NCBI GenBank assembly: GCA_028687545.1
Contig: JAQTZZ010000003.1
Span: 1 to 64,000, forward strand
Origin: Candidatus Wallbacteria bacterium
Lineage (GTDB): Bacteria; Muiribacteriota; JAQTZZ01
Direction: 5' to 3'
DNA: 64,000 nt
In this document: one piece after another, positions 1 through 7,460 of the stretch
Position numbering within the stretch: position 1 is the stretch's first letter
Layout: every line of letters begins with the position of its first letter
Translations under genes and position numbers: made by a program
The notes under the pieces: generated by a model
What the model was told of the DNA's origin: nothing
Databases searched by the model: none
What the model saw: the letters and a program-made list of their open reading frames with translations, nothing else

Positions 1-1547
1 GTGGTATTGAGTTCCAGTTTTTTATAGGTCCAGGCTTTGATGGCCAGGCCGGCAGCAGTGCCCTGATATTTAACCAGTGATCCTGCATTCAGTGTGGGGT
101 TTGTGTTGACAGTCTCAGATCCTTTCAACTGGAGGGTAGCTCCGTTTGAGACTGTGATGGCAGTCCCTGAAGGAAGGTCGAAACCTGCCAGATTCAAAGC
201 AGCTCCGTTGCTGATGGTCAGAGCTCCGAAAGTGATGTTTGATCCAAGCGTGGTGGTACCGCTGGAGATTGTTGTCAGATTAGCGCCAGGGGTGAAAGTG
301 CCAGCACCTATTATTTTATAAATAAGATTGCCGTCAAAGGCCATATTGCCAGTGCCAAGTGTCAGTGTGCCAGTGGCATTAATGGTCAGATCTTTGTTGA
401 AAGTCATTAATCCACTGCCGTTTGTAAGAGCACCGGAAATGGATACTGTGTCGCTGAAACTGAGAGTGCTGGAATAAGTTGCAGATGTAAGTGTCTGACT
501 GGCTGCAATTGAAGTAGTGCCTGTGACTGTGAGATTGTTGGCATTAGCGCCTGTGCTTAGGGTGCCGAGCGTAACTGTCAGATTTTCTCCAACTGTGGTG
601 ACTCCAGGAAGTGTATAAGTAATTGCTGTGGTATTGAGTTCCAGGTTTTTATAGGGCCAGGCTTGGATAGCTTGAGGACTTGAAGAGGTTCCCTGATACT
701 TGACCAGGGATCCTGCGCTCAGGGTGGGAGTAGTGCTGACAGACTCAGGTCCTTTCAGCTGGAGGGTAGCTCCGCTTGAGACTGTCATTGCAGTAGTTGA
801 AGGAAGGTTGAAGCCGGCCAAATCCAGTGTCGCACCGCTGTTGATGGTCAGGGTTTTGAATGTGGTATCAGCGCCAAGTGTCAGTGTTCCGCCAGTCACG
901 ATCACAGTGCCGTTGTTGTGAGCGAAACTGGAATTGGTGTTGCTGCTGGTGGCATTGAGATTAGTGGTGGCGCTGGTGGCTGTATAGTTGGCAGTATTGT
1001 TGGTCCAGTTGCCTGTAAAAGTATTAATACCACTGCCGCCGTTGAAGGTACCATTGTTGATGAAATCTCCACTGAAAGTCATTAAACCACTGCCTGTGCC
1101 AGTGCCGAATGCCCCGGTCGCACCAATCGTGACCGCTGCAAAACTGAAAATCGTAGTTGTGGTGGGTGTTAATGTCCCATCGATAACCGTAGGTCCGCTT
1201 ACTGTCAATGTAATTCCGGCTGCTGTTGTAAGAGTTTTACCTGAGCCGATAGTCAGACCGACGAGAGCGTTTAATGGTGTGACACCAAGTGTTGGTTCGC
1301 TTGTAACTCCTGTTGGAATATCGACGCTGTCCCCAGCCACATCGCCCGGGACACCACTTGGAGACCAGTTTCCTGCAGTGGCCCAGTCGGTAGTGGAACC
1401 ATTCCAGGTATAAGCAGTAGCTCCAAAACCGATGCCATGCAACACAAAAAGGAAAATAACAGACAGGATTTTTCCGGTCAGAATTATTTTTCTGCTGAAA
1501 TCATCTGAATATTTATGGGAACAATCTAAATTCTGACTCAGCCGCAT
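1..1547 (-). CDS. secreted repeat-rich surface protein, N-terminal part (runs off left edge)
   Basis: An open frame reads on the minus strand from ATG at 1547 to the window edge with no stop, about 515 residues. It starts with a long basic N-terminus and a hydrophobic signal segment (roughly residues 23-42, ending near HGIGFGA). Then comes YTWNGSTTDWATAGNWSPSGVP, split here as YTWNGS and NWSPSGVP, which is typical of the opening of autotransporter- or filament-like beta-helix proteins. The rest is rich in Thr, Ser, Gly and Asn and made of repeats such as SGATLQLKG and AGSLVKYQG. A module of about 209 residues occurs twice (DNA period about 627 bp: the sequence at 1 recurs at 628). The composition suggests an exported beta-solenoid or adhesin. 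The C-terminal anchoring domain lies outside the window, so the export route is unknown. The gene is divergent from the regulator at 1892. Confidence 0.8.
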   Translation of the reverse strand, partial: MRLSQNLDCSHKYSDDFSRKIILTGKILSVIFLFVLHGIGFGATAYTWNGSTTDWATAGNWSPSGVPGDVAGDSVDIPTGVTSEPTLGVTPLNALVGLTIGSGKTLTTAAGITLTVSGPTVIDGTLTPTTTTIFSFAAVTIGATGAFGTGTGSGLMTFSGDFINNGTFNGGSGINTFTGNWTNNTANYTATSATTNLNATSSNTNSSFAHNNGTVIVTGGTLTLGADTTFKTLTINSGATLDLAGFNLPSTTAMTVSSGATLQLKGPESVSTTPTLSAGSLVKYQGTSSSPQAIQAWPYKNLELNTTAITYTLPGVTTVGENLTVTLGTLSTGANANNLTVTGTTSIAASQTLTSATYSSTLSFSDTVSISGALTNGSGLMTFNKDLTINATGTLTLGTGNMAFDGNLIYKIIGAGTFTPGANLTTISSGTTTLGSNITFGALTISNGAALNLAGFDLPSGTAITVSNGATLQLKGSETVNTNPTLNAGSLVKYQGTAAGLAIKAWTYKKLELNT

Positions 1548-1891
1548 TATAACCTCATTACTTTACCAGAAGCAGGAGACATACTTTCTCAGATATCTGT
1601 GTCAACCATCGCTGTTTTGCCTTTTCCATTGCTTCAGTTCTGCTCTATATTTATCAATCTTTAAGCTACAGTCAGAATTTCACAGTCAGAAATATTATTT
1701 CCTTGAAATTAGTTTCCTATCGTCTCCATCTATCTGTGAAATTAATTTTTTTGGAATTGGTGATGTGTCAATTTGCAGATAGTATTAAATACATATCAAT
1801 AAGTAACCGGTAATTTGTCTTTGGAAATATAAACTTATTTGTACCAAGTCAGAAATTGACTGTTTAATATTAACGGATTATCCTGACTAAG
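1548..1891. other. AT-rich divergent intergenic region
   Basis: This 344-bp spacer separates the minus-strand surface protein from the plus-strand regulator, so it should hold both promoters. It is clearly AT-richer than its surroundings. I could not find a -35/-10 pair with good spacing for either gene. No RNA gene or convincing small reading frame is visible. The motif gtcagaaatt recurs near 1671-1692 and 1849-1859 and could be a binding site, but this is speculative. Confidence 0.5.
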
Positions 1892-3397
1892 ATGGAACAA
1901 AAAATTCTGATCTGCAGTCTGCTTGAATCGCAGAGTGCTGCGGCATCTTATATTGCTATGCAAAGATTTCAGGATTCAGAGTTAGTCCTGACTTCTGTGC
2001 CAGGATTTCCTGCTAAAATCCTTGAAATTCTTTCAACTCTTAAAACCAGCAGTCATTTCTTCTTTTTGGGAGCTGAAGTTTTCTACAATCTGAAAGAATT
2101 TCAGGCTGTGATAGAGGCAGCAGTAACTTCCGGGCATCAGATAACCTGGTTAAACAACCGCCATGACCTGTCTTTTTTCCAAAGCAGAACCGGACCGAAT
2201 TTCAGGCTGCTTGAAAATAAGCTCAGTCTGCCTCAAATGATGGCCGAAAAATTCGAAGTCGATTCAGAATCTGTCAGAAAATATCTTGCCTGGCAGGAAA
2301 AGAAATCTCAGCTGATTTTTCCGGGTCTTCTGTATTTTACGATTCTCCATTCACATTACAAGAAAGAAAATGATATTGTGGGTCAGCTCGAGCTGTTTGA
2401 AAGCCTGCCTGCCTCATTTATCAATCTTGATTTTGTCCACTCCCAGTATCAGATCAACTGCATGAATCTGTTCTTACTGGCCCGTGGCGGATGTTTCTTG
2501 AAACTGAAAGAACTAATTCTGAAATACGGAACAAATCAAGGGAACGTCCTGATAAACGGAGAAAAAGGGACTGGAGTTGAAACAGCTGCATTCCTGATCC
2601 ATTACTGCAGCAGAAGAACAGGACGCCCTTTCCTTGAGATATTCTGTGCTGGTCTGGATGAAGAACAATTGGAAATGGAATTGTTCGGACTGGAAGGTTT
2701 CAGTGGGACCCAGAATAAACCTGGAATTTTGGAAAAAGCTAATGGCGGGACAGTGTTTCTGCAGGACATTGATAAAGTTCCTGCCAGGCTTCAGAAAAAA
2801 ATTCTTGATTTTCTGGATGAACGCAGCTTCCGCAGGGTGGGAGGAGTAAAAAAAATCAATACAGATGTCAGGATCATCAGTTCTGCTGAAAATGCACTTC
2901 CCGAAGACTTTGATGGCAATGGGCTGAGACAGGATCTTTATTATGGCATTACTGACACGATTCTTGAAATCCCCTCTCTCAGACAGTCGCCTGACGATAT
3001 TATTGCAATCGCCGAAGACATCAGTTACAGATTGGCTGAGGAGCTGAAGCTGGACGCAGTTAATTTTGATGAAAATGCCAGGCAGTATTTGACAAGCGGG
3101 AAATGGCCGGGGAACATCAGGCAGTTGACCAGACATCTTAAAATGGCATATTTTTCGAATCACTGGAAATGGGAAATGAAAGGTGAAAAGTATGAAGGGC
3201 GGCTTCAGAAAACAACCGGTGACTCCAAGGCAGACTTTTCTGAGTATGATCTGAAACTTTCCATGGAGCAGCATAAGCTGGAAATCATCCGCAGATATTA
3301 TCAGAAGTTCGGATCAAACAAGGCGCAGACAGCCAAGGCCTTGGATATTACACTCAATACTCTGAAATCGGCATTGAAGAAAATCGGCTTATCTTAG
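1892..3397 (+). CDS. NtrC-type AAA+ regulator with degenerate ATPase motifs and a Fis-type HTH
   Basis: This is a 501-residue protein. Residues 1-190 match no domain I recognise and do not look like a receiver or PAS domain. Residues 195-420 follow the sigma54-interaction AAA+ fold, and the end (about 460-501, FGSNKAQTAKALDITLNTLK) is a Fis-type helix-turn-helix for DNA binding. The active-site motifs are altered. Walker A reads GEKGTGVE (from residue 223), with Val229 where Lys is expected. The sigma54-contacting GAFTGA loop is replaced by GFSGTQ after ELFGLE. Walker B reads GGTVFLQDID (from residue 285) in place of GGTLFLDEI. In this family those positions bind and hydrolyse ATP and touch sigma54, so I infer a DNA-binding regulator that no longer works as a normal sigma54 activator. 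It stands alone, with the tRNA downstream. Confidence 0.82.
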   Translation: MEQKILICSLLESQSAAASYIAMQRFQDSELVLTSVPGFPAKILEILSTLKTSSHFFFLGAEVFYNLKEFQAVIEAAVTSGHQITWLNNRHDLSFFQSRTGPNFRLLENKLSLPQMMAEKFEVDSESVRKYLAWQEKKSQLIFPGLLYFTILHSHYKKENDIVGQLELFESLPASFINLDFVHSQYQINCMNLFLLARGGCFLKLKELILKYGTNQGNVLINGEKGTGVETAAFLIHYCSRRTGRPFLEIFCAGLDEEQLEMELFGLEGFSGTQNKPGILEKANGGTVFLQDIDKVPARLQKKILDFLDERSFRRVGGVKKINTDVRIISSAENALPEDFDGNGLRQDLYYGITDTILEIPSLRQSPDDIIAIAEDISYRLAEELKLDAVNFDENARQYLTSGKWPGNIRQLTRHLKMAYFSNHWKWEMKGEKYEGRLQKTTGDSKADFSEYDLKLSMEQHKLEIIRRYYQKFGSNKAQTAKALDITLNTLKSALKKIGLS

Positions 3398-3526
3398 GTC
3401 AGTCATTATTTTTCCCGCTGGTTTATTGACAATTTTCTAAGCAATGGGTAATTTATTATTGAGCTTTTGCGCCGTAAAGAATAGTATTTTTGAAAGCATC
3501 ATTACCATGGTAAAGCAAATGCGAGG

Positions 3527-3532
3527 TATACT
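3527..3532 (+). promoter_or_regulatory. possible -10 box of the tRNA-Ala promoter
   Basis: TATACT lies 30 bp upstream of the mature tRNA 5' end. A weak -35 candidate, TTACCA at 3502-3507, has a long 19-bp spacer and is part of the 12-bp palindrome TTACCATGGTAA (3502-3513). Position fits a tRNA promoter, but the -35 is poor. Confidence 0.35.
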
Positions 3533-3561
3533 TTACGGTGTTAAAGATCAATAAGTCAAGT

Positions 3562-3637
3562 GGGCGGTTAGCTCAATTGGGAGAGCGCGGCGTTCGCAAC
3601 GCTGAGGTCGGGAGTTCGAATCTCCTACCGTCCACCA
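3562..3637 (+). tRNA. tRNA-Ala (anticodon CGC)
   Basis: The full cloverleaf can be drawn by hand. The acceptor stem pairs GGGCGGT with ACCGTCC, including the G3-U70 wobble that is the known identity element of alanine tRNAs. The D stem is GCTC/GAGC, the anticodon stem CGGCG/CGCTG with loop TTCGCAA (anticodon CGC at 3595-3597), and the T arm GGGAG-TTCGAAT-CTCCT. The discriminator base A3634 is followed by an encoded CCA (3635-3637). It reads codon GCG. It is the only tRNA I find in the window. Confidence 0.96.
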
Positions 3638-3640
3638 TCT

Positions 3641-3764
3641 TCAGGTTGTTGAAAAACACCCGTCTGCTTCGTTGCCTTCGCCCTGCGCGGCTCATCGTAC
3701 CATTAGTACGCCTCGCCTTGCGCGGGCTCAAGCGCCTCGCATCCGGGGTTTTTGAACAACCTGA
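3641..3764. repeat. palindromic element abutting the tRNA 3' end
   Basis: This 124-bp segment begins 3 bp after the tRNA CCA. Its ends are inverted copies: TCAGGTTGTTGAAAAACACC at the left and GGGGTTTTTGAACAACCTGA at the right, with 2 mismatches in 20. Its centre holds the smaller hairpin CGTACCATTAGTACG and GC-rich half-repeats, so the whole unit could fold as a cruciform or long RNA hairpin. It looks like a non-coding REP- or MITE-like element. It may also act as the tRNA terminator. Confidence 0.75.
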
Positions 3765-3890
3765 TTTTAGATGCAAAGATAATGCGCCTAGCATCTCCAC
3801 GTTTTTGAACATTCTGATAATAACTACCTATTCAGCGGCTTTCCACGTGGGAAAAAAATCAGAACCAAACTATTAGTCTTTTTTCTGGGT

Positions 3891-6044
3891 GTGTTTTGTT
3901 TTCTGGTGCTGCTTGAACTTGTGCTCAATATTGCCGGAACAGTTTTCCGCAGGGAATATTATGTTCCCCCGAAAGAAACCCTGGGAAAAAAAGTGGTGCT
4001 TTGCCTTGGTGATTCGGTCACCTATGGCGCAGGGGTGGAGAGGGGGCAGGATTATCCTTCTAAACTTCAGGGCTTGCTTGGGAATGACTATCTGGTGTTG
4101 AATCTTGGAATCCCTGGTGCCAATTCCTCGGATGTATTGCATAAACTGCGGGAGAGCCTGAAAACTTATCGCCCGCAGACAGTAGTGATCCAGGCCGGTC
4201 CGGCCAATGCCTGGAATCACAATGGCCTTTCCGAATCAATGGGGGGAGAAAGCTTACTTGTGATTTTTCGGGAAATCCTCGGCTCTCTGAAGACCTACCG
4301 TCTAGTCACACTTCTTTCTGGAAACATTCATTCCAGACTGGCCGGGAATCCACCTTCCAGAGAAAGATTTATCCCTGAAGTCACTGAAGAGATCTCTCTG
4401 AATCGGGAGAAAACCAGTGAACTTGAAATCATTCAGCCTCCTGTCCTGGAGTTTACCATGGAAGTTTCGCGGAACAGCCTGGATTTCAACCAGTATCATT
4501 CCAGATCCTGGGAGCTGATCCATCAGAAACAGTTTTCCAAACTGCTGGTCACAATAGATGCTCCTGATTCCATTTCGGATTCTCTGGAGCTGGGAGCACT
4601 CGGTACTGCGCTTCACTGGACAGGCAGTTTCAACGAAGCTTTGTCGGTGTTCGAGACAGGCATCCGTAAATGGCCCGACATTTCAGCTTTTTATATTGGA
4701 GCAGCTCTTTCCCTCTGTGAACTGGGAAAATTGAAATCAGCCCAGGAGCTCCTGAAGACTGGAATCGATAAGACCGGGCCTGACATCGGGTATTTTACTG
4801 CGATGGGGCACATTTACTTCGCCGCTCATTTGAACATTCAGGCGTTGAGATGGCTGAACGCGGCCCTTACCTATGATCCGCATGACGCAGTCATCTATAA
4901 ACTGCTCGGGGACATCCACGAGGATCTTGCCCAGCCGGAACGCGCCCGGGAATATTACATGGAAGGGCTTAGAAACAATCCGGATTTCGAGGGTATCTTG
5001 TTTGCGCTGGGAAATCTGGCTTCATTGCAGGGAAAAGCATCAGATGCGAAGAGCTGGTACGAAAAGGTGCTGGCAGTAAACCCCGAGAATGCAGTCGCCA
5101 GGTCCAGACTGTCAGCAGGCAGTACTGTTGAAACCGCGCTGGAGGAATACGCACTGCGGCATCCAGTGGGTCCTATCGCTTATTTAGATCTGTCCAGGAT
5201 GGAAATGGTCAAAAACAATCTTCCGGCTGCCCGGGAATGGCTGGAAAAAGCTGTCAGTTCCAATCCCGGGTCTGGTACTGCATATCAGCAGCTCGGAGAT
5301 ACTTTTTTCCAGCAGTATGATTTTGAAGAGGCCAGGCGCTGGTATGAGGAAGGTATCCGCAATGCCCCGGAATTTCCGGGAAACTACTTTGGCATGGGAA
5401 ATGTGGAAGTGGAAAAGAAGGACTACAGCCGGGTGCTGTGGTGGTTCGAACAGGCATTCCAGAAAGGAGGCAGAAGACTCATCGTGGGAAATGTAGCGCT
5501 CAGTGTCCTGCGGATCTGCACTGATTCGCCGGATTCAGCTGAAACGTTCGTGGACTGGTTTGATCGCCAGCTTGGCGGGTTCAGTGATACGTTCGATCTT
5601 CAATATTACTACAATAGCGTAGCTGTTCTTTTTCTCGAAAAAGGCCAGCTGGAACGGGCGCTGGTTTACTTCCGTAAAAGCGACAACCGCCAGGCCGTTT
5701 CTCTGATAGACAGGCGGATCAGGGAGGGTGCTGCCAACGATTCATACATTCGGTTCATCAGCACCTGGGTTGCAAAAGACCTGGAGAAGTCGGTTGAAAT
5801 ATGCAGGAGCTCAGGGTGCAGTGTGCTTTTTCTGAATTATCCCGACAATGAAAACAAACCGGCCCGGATCGTAGCTGCCAGGCTTGGAGTGGTTTTAGTA
5901 GACGCTTATGCTGCATTCATGAAGCTCTGGCTTGCCGGCAAATCCCGGCAGGATTATCTGCTGCCCGATCAGGTGCACTGCACTCCGCTCGGGAATGAAT
6001 TCATGGCCGGACTGGTGATGGAAAAACTGGGGACATTACCCTGA
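3891..6044 (+). CDS. SGNH-type hydrolase with an internal TPR array
   Basis: Numbered from GTG 3891, this is 717 residues. A hydrophobic N-terminal segment (residues 1-20) suggests a signal anchor. Residues 36-110 are the first half of a SGNH/GDSL fold: GDSVTYGAG with the likely nucleophile Ser42, and an Asn-containing block GPANAWN. Residues about 200-600 are tandem TPR helices, for example WLEKAVSSNPGSGTAYQQLG. The second half of the SGNH fold follows, with DQVHCTPLG (Asp693 and His696 as the catalytic acid and base). The hydrolase therefore appears to be split by the TPR block. The substrate is unknown; relatives act on acyl or acetyl esters of lipids and polysaccharides. The start is doubtful: the hydrophobic reading extends upstream in frame to about 3849, but there is no ATG, GTG or TTG there, and GTG 3891 has no ribosome-binding site. 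Confidence 0.8.
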   Translation: MFCFLVLLELVLNIAGTVFRREYYVPPKETLGKKVVLCLGDSVTYGAGVERGQDYPSKLQGLLGNDYLVLNLGIPGANSSDVLHKLRESLKTYRPQTVVIQAGPANAWNHNGLSESMGGESLLVIFREILGSLKTYRLVTLLSGNIHSRLAGNPPSRERFIPEVTEEISLNREKTSELEIIQPPVLEFTMEVSRNSLDFNQYHSRSWELIHQKQFSKLLVTIDAPDSISDSLELGALGTALHWTGSFNEALSVFETGIRKWPDISAFYIGAALSLCELGKLKSAQELLKTGIDKTGPDIGYFTAMGHIYFAAHLNIQALRWLNAALTYDPHDAVIYKLLGDIHEDLAQPERAREYYMEGLRNNPDFEGILFALGNLASLQGKASDAKSWYEKVLAVNPENAVARSRLSAGSTVETALEEYALRHPVGPIAYLDLSRMEMVKNNLPAAREWLEKAVSSNPGSGTAYQQLGDTFFQQYDFEEARRWYEEGIRNAPEFPGNYFGMGNVEVEKKDYSRVLWWFEQAFQKGGRRLIVGNVALSVLRICTDSPDSAETFVDWFDRQLGGFSDTFDLQYYYNSVAVLFLEKGQLERALVYFRKSDNRQAVSLIDRRIREGAANDSYIRFISTWVAKDLEKSVEICRSSGCSVLFLNYPDNENKPARIVAARLGVVLVDAYAAFMKLWLAGKSRQDYLLPDQVHCTPLGNEFMAGLVMEKLGTLP

Positions 6045-6067
6045 AATCTGTTTTCTTTGAAGGATCT

Positions 6068-6096
6068 TTGCAAATTTGTAATCATTATTATATAAT
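6068..6096 (+). promoter_or_regulatory. sigma70-type promoter of the HTH-TPR-clpC-flbD operon
   Basis: A -35 box TTGCAA (6068-6073) and a perfect -10 box TATAAT (6091-6096) are separated by exactly 17 bp. Transcription would start near 6103 and leave a leader of about 155 nt before the ATG at 6261. I see no riboswitch class I can name in that leader. Confidence 0.7.
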
Positions 6097-6260
6097 GCAT
6101 CTGTTGAGAATGGTAAATGCCAACAACGGATCAGGTTTCTGGAGGATGGCTATAGTTTTACCGCATCACAGCTGATGATTTCACTGATTAACCCCGTATG
6201 CTAATCTATTGATATAAATTAATCCGAAAACCGAGCGACTTCATTATCAGGAGGGTTTCG

Positions 6261-6824
6261 ATGTCTACAAAAAGGTGGACCAAAGAGGAAGAAGATTTTT
6301 TAGAACTGAATTTCGAAAAGCTTTCCAATAAGGATCTGGCCGAGAAATTCAATGTTTCTGAGATAGCGATCCAGCGCAAGCTGGCCAGACTTTCCTGTCA
6401 CCGCCAGAAGCAGAAGAAATGGACCAAGGAAGATGAGATTTTCCTCAAGAAGAATTACATGAAATATTCGGACAAGGAACTTTCGGATCGATTCAGTGTC
6501 AGTGAAGTGGCGATCAAGCGCAAACTGCACAGGCTGAAACTTTCCAGAGCCCAGAAACGCAAGGAAAAAGCAGAGACATTCAAAGTCAAGGCAGCTCCGA
6601 TAGTCAAGATCAAGAACGAGACCACCAGAATCGTGAAAAGCAATGTAGAAGTTTACAACATCGGCAAGAAGAACTATGAGCTTAACCAGAAGATTTTCCA
6701 CCAGATCTGGAAAGACGAGGGAGTGGTAAAGAATCTTTTCCAGACCAGGGAAGGCAACAGCGCAATGCTGGTCGATTTCAAGCGGATGGGAGAAAAAGTC
6801 CTGATTTTCGGAATCAATGACTGA
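6261..6824 (+). CDS. twin Myb/SANT-like HTH DNA-binding protein
   Basis: This is 187 residues with a strong ribosome site (AGGAGG, 7 bp before ATG). Two near-identical HTH units lie in tandem: residues 5-48 (WTKEEEDFLELNFEKLSNKD) and 53-97 (WTKEDEIFLKKNYMKYSDKE). Each ends in a basic recognition helix, AIQRKLARL and AIKRKLHRL. This W-T-x-E-E/D layout resembles Myb/SANT-like and GcrA-like modules. A Lys-rich linker follows, then a small beta-rich C-terminal domain (about 130-187; YELNQKIFHQIWKDEGVV) that I cannot name. It is probably a transcription factor. As first gene of the operon with a TPR protein, ClpC and FlbD, it may control that operon. Confidence 0.7.
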   Translation: MSTKRWTKEEEDFLELNFEKLSNKDLAEKFNVSEIAIQRKLARLSCHRQKQKKWTKEDEIFLKKNYMKYSDKELSDRFSVSEVAIKRKLHRLKLSRAQKRKEKAETFKVKAAPIVKIKNETTRIVKSNVEVYNIGKKNYELNQKIFHQIWKDEGVVKNLFQTREGNSAMLVDFKRMGEKVLIFGIND

Positions 6825-6832
6825 GTATTTAG

Positions 6833-7459
6833 ATGAATAAAATTTTTCTGATCATTTTTTTATGCATACTGGCTTATGGATCCATTTACATGGGGCGGAG
6901 GATGTATACCAGCACCAGTGGATTCGTAAATAACGAAAAGAAAGTAATGAATCTTTATGAGAGTGCGCTTGCCGAAAAAAACTCGGGAGATCTGGAGCGT
7001 GCGAAAGCAGACCTGGATCAGGCCCTGGAATTCGCTCCTGAGAACAAGAAGATCAACATTCTGCTGGGTGATGTCTATACAGCCATGAACTTCGAAGAAA
7101 ATGCCGTTGGTTTTTATGAACGCGGCCTTTCCTCGCCTGAAGGCGTGAATTCAGAAGACATCCCGGTGATGTTCACCCTGTCCAGGCAATATGTCAACAA
7201 CCACAACCTTAAAACCAGATACGGATTCAAGAAGTGCTATTCTGTCGCAATGGAGTGCTACCAGAAAATACTCGGATTTGAACCACAAAACACCAAAGCC
7301 ATGCTGGGTCTGGGAATCTGCCAGTCCAAACTTGAGGATTATCAGTCTGCAAAAGAGACCCTGGATAAACTTCTCAAGCTCAATCCGGACGCCAAGATAG
7401 CAGCGATGGCTCAACAGATCCTGAATGAGCTGAACACTCTTAAAAACCCCACTAAGTAA
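6833..7459 (+). CDS. membrane-anchored TPR protein
   Basis: This is 208 residues. Residues 1-20 (MNKIFLIIFLCILAYGSIYM) form an uncleaved-looking signal anchor. The rest is TPR repeats, for example LERAKADLDQALEFAPENKK, AVGFYERGL and CYQKILGFEPQNTKAMLGLG. TPRs bind other proteins, so a periplasmic scaffold or adaptor role is likely. The gene starts 8 bp after the HTH gene and ends 1 bp before clpC, which implies cotranscription and possibly an adaptor link to ClpC, although the TPR part should lie outside the cytoplasm. Confidence 0.75.
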   Translation: MNKIFLIIFLCILAYGSIYMGRRMYTSTSGFVNNEKKVMNLYESALAEKNSGDLERAKADLDQALEFAPENKKINILLGDVYTAMNFEENAVGFYERGLSSPEGVNSEDIPVMFTLSRQYVNNHNLKTRYGFKKCYSVAMECYQKILGFEPQNTKAMLGLGICQSKLEDYQSAKETLDKLLKLNPDAKIAAMAQQILNELNTLKNPTK

Positions 7460-7460
7460 A

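Noticed and set aside
94-1413. Plus-strand open frames opposite the left-edge surface gene
   Set aside because: They are Val/Pro/Leu-rich mirror images of the Thr/Gly/Asn-rich minus-strand gene, without ribosome sites.
2513-3274. 253-codon minus-strand frame inside the AAA regulator gene
   Set aside because: It lies fully opposite a well-supported domain and shows no recognisable motif or ribosome site.
3502-3513. Palindrome TTACCATGGTAA ahead of the tRNA
   Set aside because: It is a neat 12-bp operator-like site, but a single copy with no matching regulator is too little to call.
6103-6260. Riboswitch in the 155-nt leader of the clpC operon
   Set aside because: The leader is long enough, but I could not fit any known riboswitch or T-box consensus.
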